Source: Streptosporangiaceae bacterium
GTDB lineage: Bacteria; Actinomycetota; Actinomycetes; Streptosporangiales; Streptosporangiaceae
Assembly: GCA_019245115.1 (NCBI GenBank)
Contig: JAFARZ010000403.1
Span: 1 to 52,595, forward strand
Length of the DNA stretch: 52,595 nt
Direction: 5' to 3'
Shown: in pieces, positions 40,106-48,134 of the stretch
Numbering within the stretch: the stretch's first letter is position 1
Layout: the number at the start of each line of letters is the position of its first letter
The notes under the pieces: generated by a model
Databases searched by the model: none
Told to the model about the DNA's origin: nothing
The model's input: the letters and a program-made list of their open reading frames with translations, nothing else
Made by a program: the position numbers and the translations under genes

Positions 40106-40911
40106 GCGCCGCGGCCGGAGGCCCAGGCCAATTCAGCACCGCGTCGCTGGTTGTCCACCAGGCCCGCTATGACCTCCGGGTCTTCCGGCGCGACCCGCGG
40201 GCCCGCGGCTTCACGCTGGCACTCCCGGTGCTGCTCCTGGTGCTGTTCGGGTCGATCTTCCGGCACGACTCGTTCACATACGCCGGCGTCACGATCCCGG
40301 GCGACGCGTACTATGCCCCGCGCATGATCGTGCTCGGACTGACCGGCGCTTCGCTGTCGAACCTGCTGATAAACCTGGTGTCCAAGCGGGAGACCGGAGC
40401 GCTCAAGCGCCGCCGTGCGACGCCGGTCCGGCCGATCGTGCTGATCGGCGGAGACCTGGCCACCGCCGTGGTATCCGCACTCAGCATCGCCATCGTGCTG
40501 ACGTTGATCGCCTGGATCGCCTTCAGCACGCATCCGGGCGGCGCGGGACTACTCGCCGCACTGCTCGCCGTCGTCGTGGGCGCGATCGCGCTCGGTTCGG
40601 TCGCCTACGCGCTCAGCCCGTTCGTGCCTTCCGTCGACGCCGCTGGACCGCTGACCATGCTGGTGATGTTCGCGGTGAACGCGATCTCTGGCATCTACGT
40701 GCCAGAGAACCTGTTCCCGCAGTGGATACGCGACGTGGCACAGGTCCTGCCTATCCGGCCGCTGGCCGTGGCCATGCAGTCCGCCTTCGACCCGGCGACC
40801 AACGGCGGCCGCACGTTTGCCTGGTCGGACCTCGGGATCGTGCTGATCTGGGGAGTTGCCGCGGCGGCGTTCGCGGTCAGGCGGTTCGTCTGGACGCCAA
40901 CCCAGCAGTAG
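40102..40911 (+). CDS. ABC-2 type exporter permease
   Basis: 269 residues from GTG 40102, overlapping the ATPase stop. Six transmembrane segments; ABC-2 family features: RDPRARGFTLALPVLLLVLFGSIF, MIVLGLTGASLSNLLINLVSKRETGALKRRRATPV (the conserved RExGxLKRLxxTP-type motif), MLVMFAVNAISGIYVPENLFPQWIRDVAQVLPIRPLAVAM. Forms the membrane channel with the ATPase encoded upstream. Confidence 0.93.
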   Translation: MSAAAGGPGQFSTASLVVHQARYDLRVFRRDPRARGFTLALPVLLLVLFGSIFRHDSFTYAGVTIPGDAYYAPRMIVLGLTGASLSNLLINLVSKRETGALKRRRATPVRPIVLIGGDLATAVVSALSIAIVLTLIAWIAFSTHPGGAGLLAALLAVVVGAIALGSVAYALSPFVPSVDAAGPLTMLVMFAVNAISGIYVPENLFPQWIRDVAQVLPIRPLAVAMQSAFDPATNGGRTFAWSDLGIVLIWGVAAAAFAVRRFVWTPTQQ

Positions 40912-40917
40912 TAACCT
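40912..40917 (+). promoter_or_regulatory. Leaderless -10 element before small paralogue 2
   Basis: TAACCT directly behind the permease stop codon, 7 nt before ATG 40925; no ribosome site. Same arrangement as before 988 and 49336, giving the second small protein its own promoter besides operon readthrough. Confidence 0.45.
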
Positions 40918-40924
40918 TTCCCCC

Positions 40925-41215
40925 ATGCCGAAGGTCAGGGTGCCACGGAAGAATGTGACGCCACGAGAACTCGCCACCGTGCTCGGCCGGAGGCTGGGCG
41001 CCGGTTACACAGTAGAGCCCAACGGCGATGGACGGGTTACGGTCCGCAAGAGCCCGCTAGCCGCCGCCAGGGTCAGCATCGCCGACACGCCGGGCGCCTC
41101 GGTGTTCCGGATCCGTGCCAGCGGGCCTCCGGTCCTCAGCGTGGCCACCGGCTGGGGCACTACCCGCCGGGTCGCTGACGCCATCCGCCGCTCCCCCGAG
41201 TTCCGAAGTCTCTAA
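40925..41215 (+). CDS. Small conserved protein, paralogue 2 (exporter-associated)
   Basis: 96 residues: PKVRVPRKNVTPRELATVLGRRL, GAGYTVEPNGDGRVTVRKSPLAAARVSI, GASVFRIRASGPPVLSVATGWGTTRRVADAIRRS. It aligns end to end with the 98-residue protein at 38851-39147, so the two bracket the ABC-2 exporter genes. No named family recognised. Ends in a 4-bp tail-to-tail overlap (CTAA) with selB. Confidence 0.78.
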   Translation: MPKVRVPRKNVTPRELATVLGRRLGAGYTVEPNGDGRVTVRKSPLAAARVSIADTPGASVFRIRASGPPVLSVATGWGTTRRVADAIRRSPEFRSL

Positions 41216-42990
41216 CGTATACGGCGGCGGTCGTCGGGGAGGCGCTCGGTGATCCTGGCCCGGTCCAGGTATTCCAGGAGCGGAATGGCGACTCGTCGGG
41301 TCGTCCCTAGCGCTTGACGGGCGTCGGCTGTAGTGAACGGCTGAGCCAGTTTCGAAAGTACGTTTGCTGCTGCTTTGTCGGCGCCGGGGGCCAGGACGAT
41401 CTGATCATTGACACGCAATAGCAAACCCGTCCGAGCCGCGGCGGCGATGGCCTTGGTGTCCAGGCCTAGTTGTTTCAGCCTTCCTGCCTCTGGGGCGGCG
41501 AAAGGGGTGCTCGAAAGGTCTTTGAGGACGGCCTGGACGGCTTTCATCACGTGGGGGGGCAGGTGAGGCGCCTGACCCGGCGGGTGCGACGTCCGGCCAT
41601 AGAGAAGGCCGGCCGTCGCACTCACCGGGCCCTGCGCCCCGGCTAGGGCTTCTACCAGGGCCCGGTCGGGCAGTCTCAGGGCAGCGCGAGCCGCTTCTAC
41701 GGGCATTCCTGGGGCTAGCGGGTTCCGCTCAGCGTGAGCTTTGACCACTGCCGCTAGTGCACGTTGCAGCTCCTGCCAGTGGATGGGGTTTATAAGCCAC
41801 TCCCCGGTTACCGGGGCGGGTATGTCACCAATGCCCATCGCCCGGAGTGTGCTGGCTTTCAGCAGGCTGTGGCGACGCAGCAGGTCCACGGCGGTGGGCA
41901 TATCCGGCCAGGTGGACAGTTCGCGGGCGGCCGCGGCGGCGGCGCCGCGACGGGTCAGGGACGGGGGGATGACGTCCAGGATGGTGGCGCCGATGATCGT
42001 CGGGGTGGCGGCGCCGGGGTCGCGGAGCAGGACCCGGTCGCCGGCGTGGAGAGGGAGCGGGTCGCGGAGGGTGAGGCGGGCGAAAGCCACGTGGCCGAGG
42101 GGGCGGACGCGGGCCACCGTCCTGGCCGAGCCGATATGCAGGGTCAGCTGGGTGGGGAGGCGGCCGGCGTCGGTATGCAGGCGGACATCGAGCACGGTGG
42201 TCAGAGTCCAGCGGCCGGGCTCGATCAGGGCCATCCCGCGGGCGGGCACACCGGGCGGAACACCGCGGAGGTTCAGCGCCACCCGGGCCACGCCCGTGAC
42301 CTGGCCCGCGGCCTCGCCGAGCGACTCGATGTTGCGGATGCGGGCCGGGCGCAGCGACGGGGTCAGCAGCAGTTCCTGCCCGGTCCGGATCGTGCCCGCG
42401 GGCAGCGTTCCCGTCACCACGGTCCCGCTCCCCTTGATGCTGAACGACCTGTCGATCCACACCCGCACCGGCGACCCGGCCGCGGTCAGCGGGACAGATT
42501 CCGCCAGGCGGGCGATCGCCTCCCGCAGCTCAGGCAGCCCGCTGCCGGTCACCGCGCTGACCGGCACCGCCTCCACCGCGCCGAGGCTGGTGGCGGCGAG
42601 CCGCTCTCGCACCTGGCGCATGACAGGGCCCGGATCAGCCAGATCGGACCGGGTGATGGCTGCCACGCCGTGCCGGATTCCCATCGCGTCGATGGCGGCC
42701 AGGTGCTCGGCCGACTGGGGCATCCAGCCGCCGTCCGCCGCGACGACGAACAACACGGCGGGAACCGGCCCGACACCGGCCAGCATGTTCGGCACGAACC
42801 GCTCATGACCGGGAACGTCCACGAACGCCACCCGCTGCCCGCGGCGCAGCACCAGCCACGCGAAGCCCAGGTCGATGGTCAGGCCGCGGCGCCGCTCCTC
42901 CTCCCACCGGTCCGGCTCCATCCCGGTGAGCGCGCGCACCAGCGCCGACTTCCCATGGTCGACATGCCCCGCGGTGGCGACGACGATCAT
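41212..42990 (-). CDS. selB: Selenocysteine-specific elongation factor
   Basis: 592 residues. Brings Sec-tRNA-Sec to UGA codons marked by a SECIS RNA. GTPase domain: G1 GHVDHGKSALVRAL, G2 region RRRGLTIDLGFAW, G3 DVPGHERFV, G4-like TRSD in AAITRSDLADPG. EF-Tu-like domains II-III (about 175-340) include SFSIKGSGTVVTGTLPAGTI. The C-terminal four winged helices (about 345-592) bind SECIS, ending in LAQPFTTADARQALGTTRRVAIPLLEYLDRARITERL. Start ATG overlaps the selA stop (ATGA). Confidence 0.97.
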   Translation of the reverse strand: MIVVATAGHVDHGKSALVRALTGMEPDRWEEERRRGLTIDLGFAWLVLRRGQRVAFVDVPGHERFVPNMLAGVGPVPAVLFVVAADGGWMPQSAEHLAAIDAMGIRHGVAAITRSDLADPGPVMRQVRERLAATSLGAVEAVPVSAVTGSGLPELREAIARLAESVPLTAAGSPVRVWIDRSFSIKGSGTVVTGTLPAGTIRTGQELLLTPSLRPARIRNIESLGEAAGQVTGVARVALNLRGVPPGVPARGMALIEPGRWTLTTVLDVRLHTDAGRLPTQLTLHIGSARTVARVRPLGHVAFARLTLRDPLPLHAGDRVLLRDPGAATPTIIGATILDVIPPSLTRRGAAAAAARELSTWPDMPTAVDLLRRHSLLKASTLRAMGIGDIPAPVTGEWLINPIHWQELQRALAAVVKAHAERNPLAPGMPVEAARAALRLPDRALVEALAGAQGPVSATAGLLYGRTSHPPGQAPHLPPHVMKAVQAVLKDLSSTPFAAPEAGRLKQLGLDTKAIAAAARTGLLLRVNDQIVLAPGADKAAANVLSKLAQPFTTADARQALGTTRRVAIPLLEYLDRARITERLPDDRRRIR

Positions 42991-44309
42991 GGCCGCGTCA
43001 ATGTCCCGGCCGCTACCGCGGCCCCGGCCACCACCGCGGCCGCCAGCCGCTGCTCATCCTCCGGCTGGACCGAACGCAGGTCCAGGAGCAGGCGGCCGGC
43101 TTCGACGCGCCCGACCACGGCGGGCCGCCCGGCCCGCAACGGAGCCGCCAGCGACGCGGGCAGGCTGATGGCCGCGCTTGGCAATTCGACCCCGGGGGCA
43201 CCTCCCCCGCCCACGGCGGCCTTCGACGCCACCGCCCGGGCGTCGAGGCCGGACTCAGATAGGAAGGCCACAGTACGTTCGGCCCATTTGGTAAGAGAGC
43301 CCGGATCGGCGGTCAGCGATCGCACCAACGGCGGCACAGGGCCTGCAAGAGTCGCCTCCAGCGCCGCGAGCGTGAGCTTGCCGACGCGCAGCGCGCGGGC
43401 CAGCGGATGCCGGGTCAGGGTGCGGATCAGATCGGCCCGCCCCGCCAGCAGCCCGGCCTGCGGGCCGCCGAGCAGCTTGTCGCCGCTGGCGGTGACCAGG
43501 GCGGCGCCGGAGCGCAGCGCCGAGGTGGCGTCCGGCTCGTCCGGCAGCAGCGGCTGCGGCGCGAGCAGGCCGGACCCGATGTCGAACACCACGGGCGGCC
43601 CGAGCGAAGCGAGCGAGGCCACGTCGGCGGACGCGGTGAACCCGGAAATAAGGTAGTTCGACGGGTGGACCTTCAGCACGAAACCGGTGTCCGGGCCGAT
43701 CGCCCCGGCGTAGTCGGCCACCGTGGTCCGGTTCGTGGTGCCGACCTCACGCAGCCGCGCCCCCGTGCTCGCCATCAGGTCAGGCAGCCGGAACCGGTCG
43801 CCGATCTCGATCAGCTCGCCCCGGCTGACCACTATCTCCCGTCCGGCCGCGAGCGCCGTGGCCGCCAGCACCAGGGCCGCGGCGTTGTTGTTCACCACCG
43901 CGACCGCCTCGGCGGCCGGGACCAGAGCCGCCAGCGCGTCAAGCGCGCCGGTCCCCCGGCGACCGCGGACCCCGCTGACCAGGTCGAACTCGAGGTCGCA
44001 GTTGCCCGCCGCCGCCACGACGGCATCGACAGCGGCGGCCGACAGCGGCGCCCGGCCGAGGTTGGTGTGAACCAGGACCCCGGTGGCGTTGATCACCGGA
44101 GTCAGCGATGCCGCATATTGCGGCAATTCAGCCACGGCGGCGTCGGCCACCGCAACGGCGTCAGCCGCTATCTCACCGTCCCGGACGCGCTGCTGGGCAC
44201 GGGCCACCGCCGCCTTGACCAGGGGACGGCCCAGCCGCGCCGCCGCCGCGACCAGCCGGGGGTCGGCCAGCAGCACATCGGTGCGGGGCACGAGACGCCG
44301 CGTATCCAC
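42987..44309 (-). CDS. selA: L-seryl-tRNA(Sec) selenium transferase
   Basis: 440 residues. PLP enzyme converting Ser-tRNA-Sec to Sec-tRNA-Sec with selenophosphate. Features: N-terminal tRNA-binding domain (LVKAAVARAQQRVRDGEI), NATGVLVHTNLGRAPLS, VNNNAAALVLA, GTTNRTTVADY, HPSNYLISGF, FDIGSGLL, and PLP lysine in TASGDKLLGGPQAG. First gene of the selAB operon; substrate tRNA gene selC is 6 kb away. Selenophosphate synthetase (selD) is not in the window. Confidence 0.97.
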   Translation of the reverse strand: MDTRRLVPRTDVLLADPRLVAAAARLGRPLVKAAVARAQQRVRDGEIAADAVAVADAAVAELPQYAASLTPVINATGVLVHTNLGRAPLSAAAVDAVVAAAGNCDLEFDLVSGVRGRRGTGALDALAALVPAAEAVAVVNNNAAALVLAATALAAGREIVVSRGELIEIGDRFRLPDLMASTGARLREVGTTNRTTVADYAGAIGPDTGFVLKVHPSNYLISGFTASADVASLASLGPPVVFDIGSGLLAPQPLLPDEPDATSALRSGAALVTASGDKLLGGPQAGLLAGRADLIRTLTRHPLARALRVGKLTLAALEATLAGPVPPLVRSLTADPGSLTKWAERTVAFLSESGLDARAVASKAAVGGGGAPGVELPSAAISLPASLAAPLRAGRPAVVGRVEAGRLLLDLRSVQPEDEQRLAAAVVAGAAVAAGTLTRP

Positions 44310-44414
44310 GACCGCGACAATACCCCTGCCCTCAACGGGAATATCACGCCTGGCACCGGGTAGGGCTTCAGATAGTCCCGGGAGACCTTCTCACCGTTAC
44401 TCGATCGGGAAGTG

Positions 44415-44960
44415 ATGAAAATGGCTGGGATGCTGCAGATAAGGCGCAGCCACGGCGTCCTCGGTGGATTCCTGCTGGCTCTGCTCGGAATCTGGGGTGC
44501 CCTGATCCCGTTTATCGGCCCCTACTTCCATTACGCCTACACGCCGGATAAGGCGTGGACGTACAACACCGGACGGCTCTGGCTGGAAATCCTGCCCGGA
44601 GCCGCGGCGCTGCTCGGCGGCCTCATGCTCATCGTGGCCAGGGGTAGGCACACCGCGCTGTTGGGCGCCTTCCTCGGCATAGTGAGCGGCGCATGGTTCG
44701 CGCTCGGCAACGTCTTCGCTCCGCTGTGGACCACGGCCAGCCCGGCCGGCGTCCCGGCCAGCACCACCACGCTCATGCGGGCCGTGGAGCAGGTCGGCTT
44801 CTTCACCGGGCTGGGCATCGCCATGGTCCTGGTGGCCGCCGCGGTGGCCGGACGGATCACCGCCGTGCCAGGCGTGACCGCCGTCGAGCCGGCCGCCCCG
44901 GTCACCGAGCCGGTGACCGTGCCGTCCGCGCGCGAAGAAGACACGCACGTCATCAAGTAA
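44415..44960 (+). CDS. Membrane protein, four predicted transmembrane segments
   Basis: 181 residues from ATG 44415; GTG 44412 is the alternative. Four hydrophobic segments: HGVLGGFLLALLGIWGALIPFIG, EILPGAAALLGGLMLIVA, TALLGAFLGIVSGAWFALG, and QVGFFTGLGIAMVLVAAAVAG; C-terminal cytoplasmic tail Pro/Val/Glu-rich. The segment YTPDKAWTYNTGRLWLE after TM1 is likely extracellular. It resembles small actinobacterial membrane proteins of unknown function. No functional claim. Confidence 0.75.
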   Translation: MKMAGMLQIRRSHGVLGGFLLALLGIWGALIPFIGPYFHYAYTPDKAWTYNTGRLWLEILPGAAALLGGLMLIVARGRHTALLGAFLGIVSGAWFALGNVFAPLWTTASPAGVPASTTTLMRAVEQVGFFTGLGIAMVLVAAAVAGRITAVPGVTAVEPAAPVTEPVTVPSAREEDTHVIK

Positions 44961-45053
44961 TCCCTGTCCCGCCGAAGCCGATCCGGCGCCGCCGCCCGCC
45001 AGCGGCGGTGCCGGATTCGCTTGTGCGAGACGCCGGCCGGCTAGTCTCCCCTC

Positions 45054-46757
45054 GTGAGCGCGAGACTCGGCACGCTTAGCCCACCCGGCATACCCGCTCG
45101 CGCGTCACTGCGCCCGTCGCCCGGCGCGGCCATGCTGATCGCCAGCGTCCTCGCCCTCGGCATCCGGCTCTATACCCTTTCCCGGCCCGGATTCCTGACC
45201 TCACCCAGCGAATACGACGACGGCGTCTACATCGGCGCGGCGATCCGGATGACGCAGGGCGTGATGCCCTACCACGACTTCGCGTTCGTGCAGCCGCCCG
45301 GGATCCTGCTGCTCATGTCGCCGGTGGCGCTGATCGCCCGGGTGACCTCGACCGCGGCCGGGCTGGCCCTCGCCCGCGTGCTCACCGTGGCGGCCAGCAC
45401 CGCGTGCGTCCCGCTGGCCGGCAACCTGGTGCGCCACCGGGGGACGCTGGCCACCGCGCTGACCTGCGGCATCCTCGCCGTCTACCCGCCGGATATCGCG
45501 AGCGCTCACACGCTGCTGCTCGAGCCGTGGATGAACCTGCTGTGCCTGCTCGGCGCGAACGCCGCATTCAGCGGCGGACGGCTCGCCACCCGGCCGCGAA
45601 GGCTGGCCTGGGCCGGGATCGCGATCGGGTTCGCCAGCGTGGTCAAGTTCTGGGCCATGGCCCCGGCCGCGGTCCTGCTCGCGGTGTGCCTGCTCGATCG
45701 CACCAACGGCGCCCGGCCAGGCGGCCGGCCAGGCGCCCGGCCAGGCGCCCGGCTGGCGGTGAAGCGCGCGGCCGCTTACGTGGCCGGGCTGGCCGGGGCG
45801 TTCGTCGTGCCGCTGCTGCCGTTCCTGGCCTACGGTGCGGGGACCTTCTTCCGCAGCACGGTGGTCTACCAGGCCGCCCGGGTGGGCACCTACACCCCGC
45901 TTTCGCTGCGCCTGGCCCACATCACCGGGCTCACCGACGTGCTCAACTACTACGGCAACCTCGCGTGGGCCGGCGCGAATTCGCTGTTCGGGCAGGCCGT
46001 GGTGGCTGACACCGCGCCAGCGACGCCCGCGCTGCTGATCCCGCTGGCCGCCGCGCTGGTGCTGGCCGCGGTGGTAGCCGGCGGCTTCGCCGTAGCCAGG
46101 CGCGACACCTCGCAGGCGGAGTGGTTCGCGCTGGGCACCGCCATACTCGCGGTCGGCGCGATCGGAATCTACTCGGCGTTCTTCTATCACTATCCGGCCT
46201 TCCCCGGACCGTGGCTGGCCATCGTCACCGGGGTCGCGCTGTGGCGCCTCGTCAGCGCGTTGCAGATAAGTTTCCGGCGGCTCGCGGTGGGGTTCGTCAC
46301 CGTCGTCACCGTCGTCCTGGCGGCCGCCGCGGTCGTGCAGCTCACCGAGGTCTCGCAGGTGACCCTGCCGTCCGGCAGTGAGCGGATCACCAGCATGATC
46401 CCGCCCGGCGCGTGCGTGCTCACCGACGAGACCTCGCTGGTCATCTCCGCGGACCGGTTCACCGCGGCGAAGCCGGGCTGCCCGGTGGTGATCGACGCGC
46501 TGGCCACGACCCTCGTGCTCACCCACGGCGTCAGCGTCCAAGGGGGCGCGAATCACAACGCCACGGCGATCGCCGCGTGGCAGCACCTGGTCCTCCAGGC
46601 GCCGTACGTCTGGCTGTCGCCGAACCACTGGCGCCGCATCCCGTTCGGATGGTGGACGAGCCAGTGGACCTGGTTTTCCGCGCATTTCAAGCAGGTGGTG
46701 CCCAGCAAGGAAGGCGACTGGATCCGCGGGGTCGGTCAGCTGTACGTGCGCAGGTAG
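45054..46757 (+). CDS. GT-C family integral-membrane glycosyltransferase
   Basis: 567 residues, about 10-12 transmembrane segments. Dolichol/polyprenyl-phosphate-sugar-dependent GT-C fold (ArnT/PMT-like): short N terminus, TM1, then the first extracellular loop with the catalytic acidic motif in SEYDDGVYIGAAIRM, followed by MPYHDFAFVQPPG. C-terminal periplasmic domain (about 440-567) with TDETSLVISADRF and WTSQWTWFSAHF. It transfers a sugar, probably mannose or arabinose-type, outside the membrane. The hydrophilic repeat GARPGGRPGARPGARL (about 215-230) is an oddity. TAGTCT 6 nt before the GTG start suggests a leaderless mRNA. Convergent 22-bp overlap with the GT87 gene. Confidence 0.82.
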   Translation: MSARLGTLSPPGIPARASLRPSPGAAMLIASVLALGIRLYTLSRPGFLTSPSEYDDGVYIGAAIRMTQGVMPYHDFAFVQPPGILLLMSPVALIARVTSTAAGLALARVLTVAASTACVPLAGNLVRHRGTLATALTCGILAVYPPDIASAHTLLLEPWMNLLCLLGANAAFSGGRLATRPRRLAWAGIAIGFASVVKFWAMAPAAVLLAVCLLDRTNGARPGGRPGARPGARLAVKRAAAYVAGLAGAFVVPLLPFLAYGAGTFFRSTVVYQAARVGTYTPLSLRLAHITGLTDVLNYYGNLAWAGANSLFGQAVVADTAPATPALLIPLAAALVLAAVVAGGFAVARRDTSQAEWFALGTAILAVGAIGIYSAFFYHYPAFPGPWLAIVTGVALWRLVSALQISFRRLAVGFVTVVTVVLAAAAVVQLTEVSQVTLPSGSERITSMIPPGACVLTDETSLVISADRFTAAKPGCPVVIDALATTLVLTHGVSVQGGANHNATAIAAWQHLVLQAPYVWLSPNHWRRIPFGWWTSQWTWFSAHFKQVVPSKEGDWIRGVGQLYVRR

Positions 46758-48067
46758 CGCCGCCGCGCGCACACAAAGAGCGGCACCAGAAACAGCAGAC
46801 AGCCCGCCAGCAGGTACAGGTTCCCGGCCAGCAGTTGCAGCCCGTGCCAGTGATATTCGGCGTAACCGGGATTGTCGCCATGCGCCCACGAGGTGGACGG
46901 CGCGTACCAGATCAGCCCGCCCTGGAGCAGCCCGGCCCCGCTGTCCCACCATCGAGGCCACCCGCCGAACACGACGGCCAGCGCGACCGCCCCGCCGAAC
47001 CAGGCCGTCCGGGCCAGGCGATCCCGGGCCCGCACCCCCGCCATCGCCAGCACGGCCAGGAACGGCGCCACCCACACCCAGTGGTGGTCCCAGCTGATCG
47101 GCGAGATCAGCAGCGCGGTGAGCGCGCAGGTCATCAGCCCCTCGAACACCAGCCCGCGCCGGTGCAGCAGCATGGCGGCGGCCAGCCCGGCCACTCCGGC
47201 CACGACCCCGGCGACGATCCACGGCGGCTGCCCGCTCGCGACGCTGCCGATCAGCCGGGTCAGCATGCCGCGCAGCGACTGGTTGCTGATGACGCCGACG
47301 AATCCGGTCCGGCTCGCCTGGAGGAAGTTCGCGTGCAGCCACCACTGCACCGAACTGTGCGGCAGGGCCGCGAACCCGGCCACGATCGTCACCACGAACA
47401 CCGCCAGCGCCACCGCCGCGGCCCGCAGCCGCCGGGTGATGACCAGGTAGGCGATGAAGATCAGCGGCACGAGCTTGATGGCCGCCGCCAGGCCGACGCC
47501 GGCCCCCTTCCATGGCCGCCGCTCCGCGGGCTGGCACATGTCCCACACGATCAGCGCCATCAGCACGAGCTCGACCTGGCCGAGGTACAGCGCCCGCTGC
47601 ACCGGCTCCAGCCACAGGCACACCCCGGCCAGCAGCAGCACCGCCCCGGCGCGGCGGCCGCGCTCGGCCACCCCGAGTTCCCGGAACGCCATCCACAACG
47701 TAGCCACCAGCGCGGCGATGCTCACCACGACGCCGGCATCCTCGAGCGCACGCAGCGACACGAAGGACAGCGCCGCGAAAACCATCGCGGCGAACGGCGT
47801 GTAGGTGAACTGAATGCCCGGATGGCCCGGCTGATACCAGGAGTACAGGGTCGCGGGCGAGTGCCGCGCGAGCTGACCGCCCTCCAGGTACACCCCCAGG
47901 TCGAAGCCCTTGAGCATGGCGCTGGCCGGATGCGTCGCGATGGCCGCGAGGTATCCGCCGAGCGCGACCGCGAACACGGCGGCGCCCGCCGCGAGCAGCA
48001 CCCCGCCGCGCCCGCCGCGGCCGCCGGCCTCCTGCCCCGCGACCACGTGTGTTTCTGCCTGGGTCAC
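46736..48067 (-). CDS. GT87 family mannosyltransferase (PimE-like)
   Basis: 443 residues from GTG 48067; the longer frame to 48136 would overlap the next gene's start. About 10-12 transmembrane segments. DUF2029/GT87 motifs: FDLGVYLEGGQLA (catalytic Asp in the first loop), YSWYQPGHPGIQFTYTPFAAMVFA, EPVQRALYLGQVELVLMALI, AAAIKLVPLIFIAYLVI, SNQSLRGMLTRL and SPISWDHHWVW. GT87 members add alpha-1,2-mannose from polyprenyl-phospho-mannose to PIMs or lipomannan on the outer membrane face. Together with the convergent GT-C gene it suggests a role in envelope glycolipids. Confidence 0.87.
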   Translation of the reverse strand: MTQAETHVVAGQEAGGRGGRGGVLLAAGAAVFAVALGGYLAAIATHPASAMLKGFDLGVYLEGGQLARHSPATLYSWYQPGHPGIQFTYTPFAAMVFAALSFVSLRALEDAGVVVSIAALVATLWMAFRELGVAERGRRAGAVLLLAGVCLWLEPVQRALYLGQVELVLMALIVWDMCQPAERRPWKGAGVGLAAAIKLVPLIFIAYLVITRRLRAAAVALAVFVVTIVAGFAALPHSSVQWWLHANFLQASRTGFVGVISNQSLRGMLTRLIGSVASGQPPWIVAGVVAGVAGLAAAMLLHRRGLVFEGLMTCALTALLISPISWDHHWVWVAPFLAVLAMAGVRARDRLARTAWFGGAVALAVVFGGWPRWWDSGAGLLQGGLIWYAPSTSWAHGDNPGYAEYHWHGLQLLAGNLYLLAGCLLFLVPLFVCARRRYLRTYS

Positions 48068-48134
48068 ATCCTGAAGCCTAGCGGGGGGCGCGGGCGTAGG
48101 GTGGCAGGCGAGCGGATCGAGGAGGGTAGCGCAC

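Noticed and set aside
45201..47696. 831-codon open frame antisense to both glycosyltransferase genes
   Set aside because: Arg/Gly/Ala/Val-biased shadow frame of high-GC coding sequence; the two sense proteins have clear membrane and family motifs.
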